In this document: piece by piece, positions 60,440 through 64,000 of the stretch | Position numbering within the stretch: the stretch's first letter is position 1 | Layout: every line of letters starts with the position of its first letter | Assembly: GCA_021464245.1 (NCBI GenBank) | Contig: JADCRB010000006.1 | Span: 2,125,621 to 2,189,620 of the forward strand | DNA: 64,000 nucleotides | Reading direction: 5' to 3' | DNA from: Carallia brachiata | Lineage: Eukaryota > Streptophyta > Magnoliopsida > Malpighiales > Rhizophoraceae | The notes under the pieces: model-generated | Database searches by the model: none | What the model saw: only the letters and a program-made list of their open reading frames with translations | Told to the model about the DNA's origin: nothing | Made by a program: the position numbers and the translations under genes

Positions 60440-61045
60440 TTAATTTTAGTAATAAATCTGTGTGGTGCGATGGTTTGATAATATTTGTTAACAAAAAGAC
60501 ATTCTAATATTAAGTACTAATTTTTTTAAAGAATTTTAAACTATGTTAAGGATATTCTAAAATTAAGTATTATTTTTTTAAAGAAAAAATTTGGGAGTCA
60601 TTTTTTTCCTTTTCTTTTCTTTTGAGAAATTTTTAACATAACTTTCTTTTTTTTTTTCTGGATAAGCAAAATTGAGAGATTTTCTTAATCTTTTTTCTTT
60701 CTTAAAAATTAAAAATTTAGGAATAATTTTTCATTATGTTTTAAATATTTCCTTTTATTATAAAATTTTATAATTATAAAGATTTAATTAGAGTTAAAGA
60801 AATACTATGTAAATCAATAAAATTTTTATTTGGTTATAATTAAATTTATATTAATTGATTTATAAAAATCTTAACCTGAATGTAATAAAATTTTGATAAT
60901 TATAAGATAATTTAATATTTTTAATTCACCATATTATAAGAATTCATCACATTATAAAAAAAGAAAAATTGAAATTTTATTCTCTACAAATAAATAATAA
61001 TAAAAAATAAATATAAAATATAAATATAGGTATAGATATAGATGT
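60440..61045. repeat. Second copy of the AT-rich unit at 55526-56171
   Basis: It is collinear with 55526-56171, with scattered substitutions and small indels. No gene was seen in it. Confidence 0.8.
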
Positions 61046-61285
61046 AGACTATCTTACTCGCCAAAAACTTTCAGGTAAACAAAGTACAGCAACAGCAAAC
61101 GATCTTGTTTGTGTCGTACAAGTTGCGCACGACAGCCCCAGTACAACAATTTCCGACCATAACCAGACGACAATAAAAGGAAGGAAAAAGGCAAGAAAAA
61201 ACGAAGACAAAACCCCCGCTAAACCCAGAAGATACCGAGAAAAGAAAAGAAAAAAAAAAAAGAAGAAAAAGAACAAGAAAAAGAA

Positions 61286-64000
61286 ATGCTGACGAGGAGG
61301 AAACAGATAGTGGGATTGGGAATGGGAATAAAATTGTACAAGAAGAAGAAGATGATGATGATGAGTGAAAGATGGATGTCGTCGGGAGAGGGAAATGGAA
61401 GGAGATACGCGGCGGTGTGGGGGAATGGGGATTTTGGGAGATTGGGTCTGGGGACTTTTGATTCCCAGTGGAAGCCTAAGCCTCTCCTCTCTTCCGCCTT
61501 CCACCGTCAATCTCCCCTTTCTATTGCCTGCGGCGGTGCTCACACCCTTTTCTTGACTGGTCCTCCTCCTTCTCCTCCACTTCCCCTCTTCCTTCTTCTT
61601 CTTCCCTCTTATTTTTAATTCAAGATATTTCTTTTCTTTAATTTTCATTTCCATTTCTCTTTTCGTTTTGGTTTTGGTTTTGCTTTGACAGATACTGGGC
61701 GTGTTTATGCTACTGGCCTCAATGATTTTGGACAGCTTGGTGTATCTGACAATATTCCTTATAGCATGGTACTTTAACGAACGCAAAAAAAAATCCCTCT
61801 TCTTTATTTGTATAGTTAAAATTCTTCAAGTGCTTGCAAAATTATGCCTTTTAATGGCTATTTTCTTTTTGACAACTGCTTGCAAGTTTGTCTCCATGTT
61901 ACCCTACTAAGCAGATGATTTGTAAGAAAGTTGAAAGCTTGATCCTAAACCCCTATAAAACCTGAAGGTTTTTTTTTTTTTGAAAAGAAAGAACAGAGAA
62001 AAGAAAGGTGGCAGGCATCTTGTTCTATTACTATACCTGATTCTTCCTTTCTTGATGGATTTTGCTTGCTGCTGAATCTTTTTTGAATTTTATTTTAGGC
62101 TTCTCCTTCATTCTGCATTACCCATTAAAGTTTTTGCTTAATTTTCCAAAGGATCTTTACTTAGTTTATTCGCTTGCATTCTCGTTGCAGGAGCCACTGG
62201 AAGTCTGTGGACTTCAGAAGGAAATTGTGCAAATTTCAGCTGGTTATCACCACTCTTGTGCTGTCACAGGTTTGGGATTGGGCAAACAATTCTTCTTTTG
62301 CTTAATGAATGTCATTTTCGTGTTAGTATCCTTAAGACATCCAAGGAAACCAATAGTGGTTCACTGGGAAACTCATTGGTCTATGAGCTACACAATGGGG
62401 TAACTCTTCTCATTACCATAAATTTTAGGCCCTCCCTCCCTAGGATTATAACTTGAGACCTCTGTGATAGAAGTTAAATTTCTACCCATTGGGGTATGCC
62501 ATGATGGACACAAAACAGATATATGTTGTTGCTAATAGTAAAAAATGAGGTGAGAGACCTACAACCTTCACTAGAAGCAGAGAAAGAAAGCTGCAACTAT
62601 TAATTCAATAACATCTTATGTTTGCTAGAAATCGTGCTTCCTAAATTATTGTACAACAAATGTTAGCTTGACCTTTCAAAGTATGATGTTCTTTCAACAT
62701 TGTACAGCCTGTGCTTGGCTAAACCTTTATGTTAAGCAGACTAGTGGAGTGGAGTTTTTGAATCATGTCTCTATGGTAGTTTGTTAGGATCACACTTGAA
62801 GTTTGGTTAACGCATATAGCTTTTTGGTGAATCTATTCTTTTAGTTTGGAAATGAAGTTGCATCTCGACTTCTAGATTGCGATGCTTTTGGTTTGTTTAA
62901 TCTTTTCCATGGGGTGCTATTTTTAGTTGAGGATGGGGAAATATTTCAATTTATCCTAGGCTTGTTTGTTACTACATGGTGGTGCCAAACTCATAATGTT
63001 CCACACTCTTCTACTTTTCGTTTTCTATTAATATTTCCATCCGAATTGCTGCATATTATTTTCTGTCTTTTCATTTATTTTGCTGATATATTCTTGCAGT
63101 GGATGGGGAGCTATACATGTGGGGAAAGAACTCAAGTGGACAACTGGGTCTGGGAAAGAGTATTAACCAGTCCTTACTTTGTTATGATGGTTTTTATGGT
63201 GTTTCAATTTTCAAGTTATAGTTTTCTGTTTTTTCTTTTAATTTTTTTATTTCTATTTAGCACATTGACTTTTGAGGTAGCAGTTTTTTAGCAACTAGGG
63301 AATTGTAAATTGATTTGAACTATTTTTTAATCATTCTTTTATTCTGCTGATAAGCAGAAGCAGAAAAGGTAGTTCCTGCACCAACTAAAGTAGAATGCTT
63401 GAATGGAATTGCCATTAAGATGGCAGCCTTGGCTTCAGAGCACTCAGTTGCAGTTACTGGTTTGTAAGAGGAAACTTTATGTCAATTTATTTCGTTGTCT
63501 ATTTTCCTATGTCTAGCCGTTTCCAGTCGTTATTAAGATATGGTATGATTCATAAAAAAAAAAGAAAAGAAAATAGAAATTATGATAGCTTCAACTTCTA
63601 TTTTATTTGTTACTTATATATTTCACCACCAGGTAGAGGCGAGGCCTTAAGTTGGGGTGGAGGAGGCTCTAGCCGACTTGGCCATGGCCATGAATTGAGC
63701 TTTTGGGGGTTGTCAAGAAGCACCAGGTTGCATTTCACAATCATATGATGTTTAAGTGTTTTGTCGAACACTATTCCCTCAGTTCTTTCCATGCTGCATG
63801 AATTTCCTTTTGCAATTTCAACTGCTGAATTCTGATTAACATTGCAATTTTCTTAGAAGGGTAAATACAATTTTGTTCATTTTTCAAAATCTGCATGTAC
63901 CATTACTGCCATTTGGACCACAAGGAGATAGTCCATTTTCACCTGATGCGAAATAGGGTTGTTTTTTATTTTTTTTCCAGAGCTGAAATATTAGTGTCGT
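61286..64000 (+). CDS. RCC1-repeat family protein, 5' part (seven exons, continues beyond window)
   Basis: RCC1 repeats form a beta-propeller; plant members act in UV-B signalling, organelle RNA processing and trafficking. Exons in phase: 61286-61559, 61692-61768, 62191-62269, 63100-63159, 63358-63459, 63633-63726, and probably 63981-64000 as the start of the next. Repeat motifs: VWGNGDFGRLGLG, ACGGAHTLFLT, VYATGLNDFGQLG, ISAGYHHSCAVT, LYMWGKNSSGQLGLGK, ALSWGGGGSSRLGHGH. The N terminus (MLTRRKQ..., later RWMSSG) is basic with Met and Ser and could be a mitochondrial presequence, as in the RUG3-type group, but that is inference. The first ATG at 61286 was chosen; the next in-frame ATGs (from about 61322) are alternatives. 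Which RCC1 member this is cannot be said from this part. No stop or frameshift within the joined exons. Confidence 0.85.

Larger units (their letters stand above)
56172..60440. mobile_element. TIR element copy 2, split by a pararetrovirus fragment
   Basis: The left part (56172-56690) matches copy 1 up to its GT microsatellite. The right part resumes at a CA microsatellite (60331) with CACGTGTCCATGT and a decayed end near 60427. Between them lies viral sequence. The insertion point is thus at or beside the dinucleotide repeat. Confidence 0.65.

Noticed and set aside
61049..61786. A 245-codon open frame on the minus strand opposite the RCC1 exons
   Set aside because: Lys/Arg/Ser low-complexity translation from the reverse of a purine-rich 5' UTR and the first RCC1 exons; the + strand has spliced, phase-consistent RCC1 repeats.

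Overview
The window is plant nuclear DNA, most likely from a eudicot. It has GT-AG spliced genes with short exons, very AT-rich intergenic DNA, Ty1-copia retrotransposons and decayed endogenous pararetrovirus (Caulimoviridae) copies. I could not name the species. Three host genes are visible, all on the + strand. All exon boundaries below were placed by eye from splice signals plus reading-phase bookkeeping.

Layout. (1) 158-4193: the last ten exons of a GH35 beta-galactosidase whose 5' part lies before the window. (2) 4.2-8.6 kb: AT-rich spacer with a small TIR element, AT microsatellites and a minus-strand fragment of a syntaxin SYP61-like pseudogene. (3) About 8.6-20.9 kb: a degenerate endogenous pararetrovirus on the minus strand, slightly more than one genome unit long. 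It holds movement protein, coat protein/zinc knuckle, protease, RT, RNase H, a second ORF, a leader and a tRNA-Met primer site. It is rearranged internally and interrupted by a 2-kb element with long inverted arms. (4) 22.56-28.3 kb: a LINE-type RNase H remnant split by a complete but stop-ridden Ty1-copia element (LTRs 23246-23467 and 27948-28169, TSD TCAAG). (5) 29449-41928: a complete 19-exon BGAL10-like beta-galactosidase with a C-terminal SUEL-type lectin domain. (6) 42.2-49.1 kb: spacer with local duplications, a nested TIR element with ATAGTTATTAAA ends, and a decayed PERK-type kinase exon. (7) 49121-54562: a second Ty1-copia element (+ strand, TSD TAGGG) with nearly identical LTRs but roughly ten frameshifts in pol. 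(8) 54.9-61.0 kb: two copies of a TIR element with TGCACGAACA ends; the second is split by another pararetrovirus fragment (RT, RNase H, ORF2 and probable promoter, + strand). (9) 61286 to the window end: the first exons of an RCC1-repeat protein gene.

How it fits together. The two beta-galactosidases share intron positions and orientation. They look like diverged paralogues (the first ends without a lectin domain) separated by about 25 kb of accumulated repeats. Their products are expected to be secreted and to trim beta-galactosyl residues from cell-wall polysaccharides. The most interesting observations are at gene-structure scale: a fourfold 130-bp repeat that multiplies a splice acceptor in the BGAL10-like gene while leaving only the last copy in frame; a duplicated exon end with a dead splice donor in the first gene; GC-AG introns in both genes; and the pararetrovirus rearrangements with their nested foldback-like insertion. 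No bacterial-type system, CRISPR array or operon is present. I saw no tRNA or rRNA gene, but I could not run a structure search.
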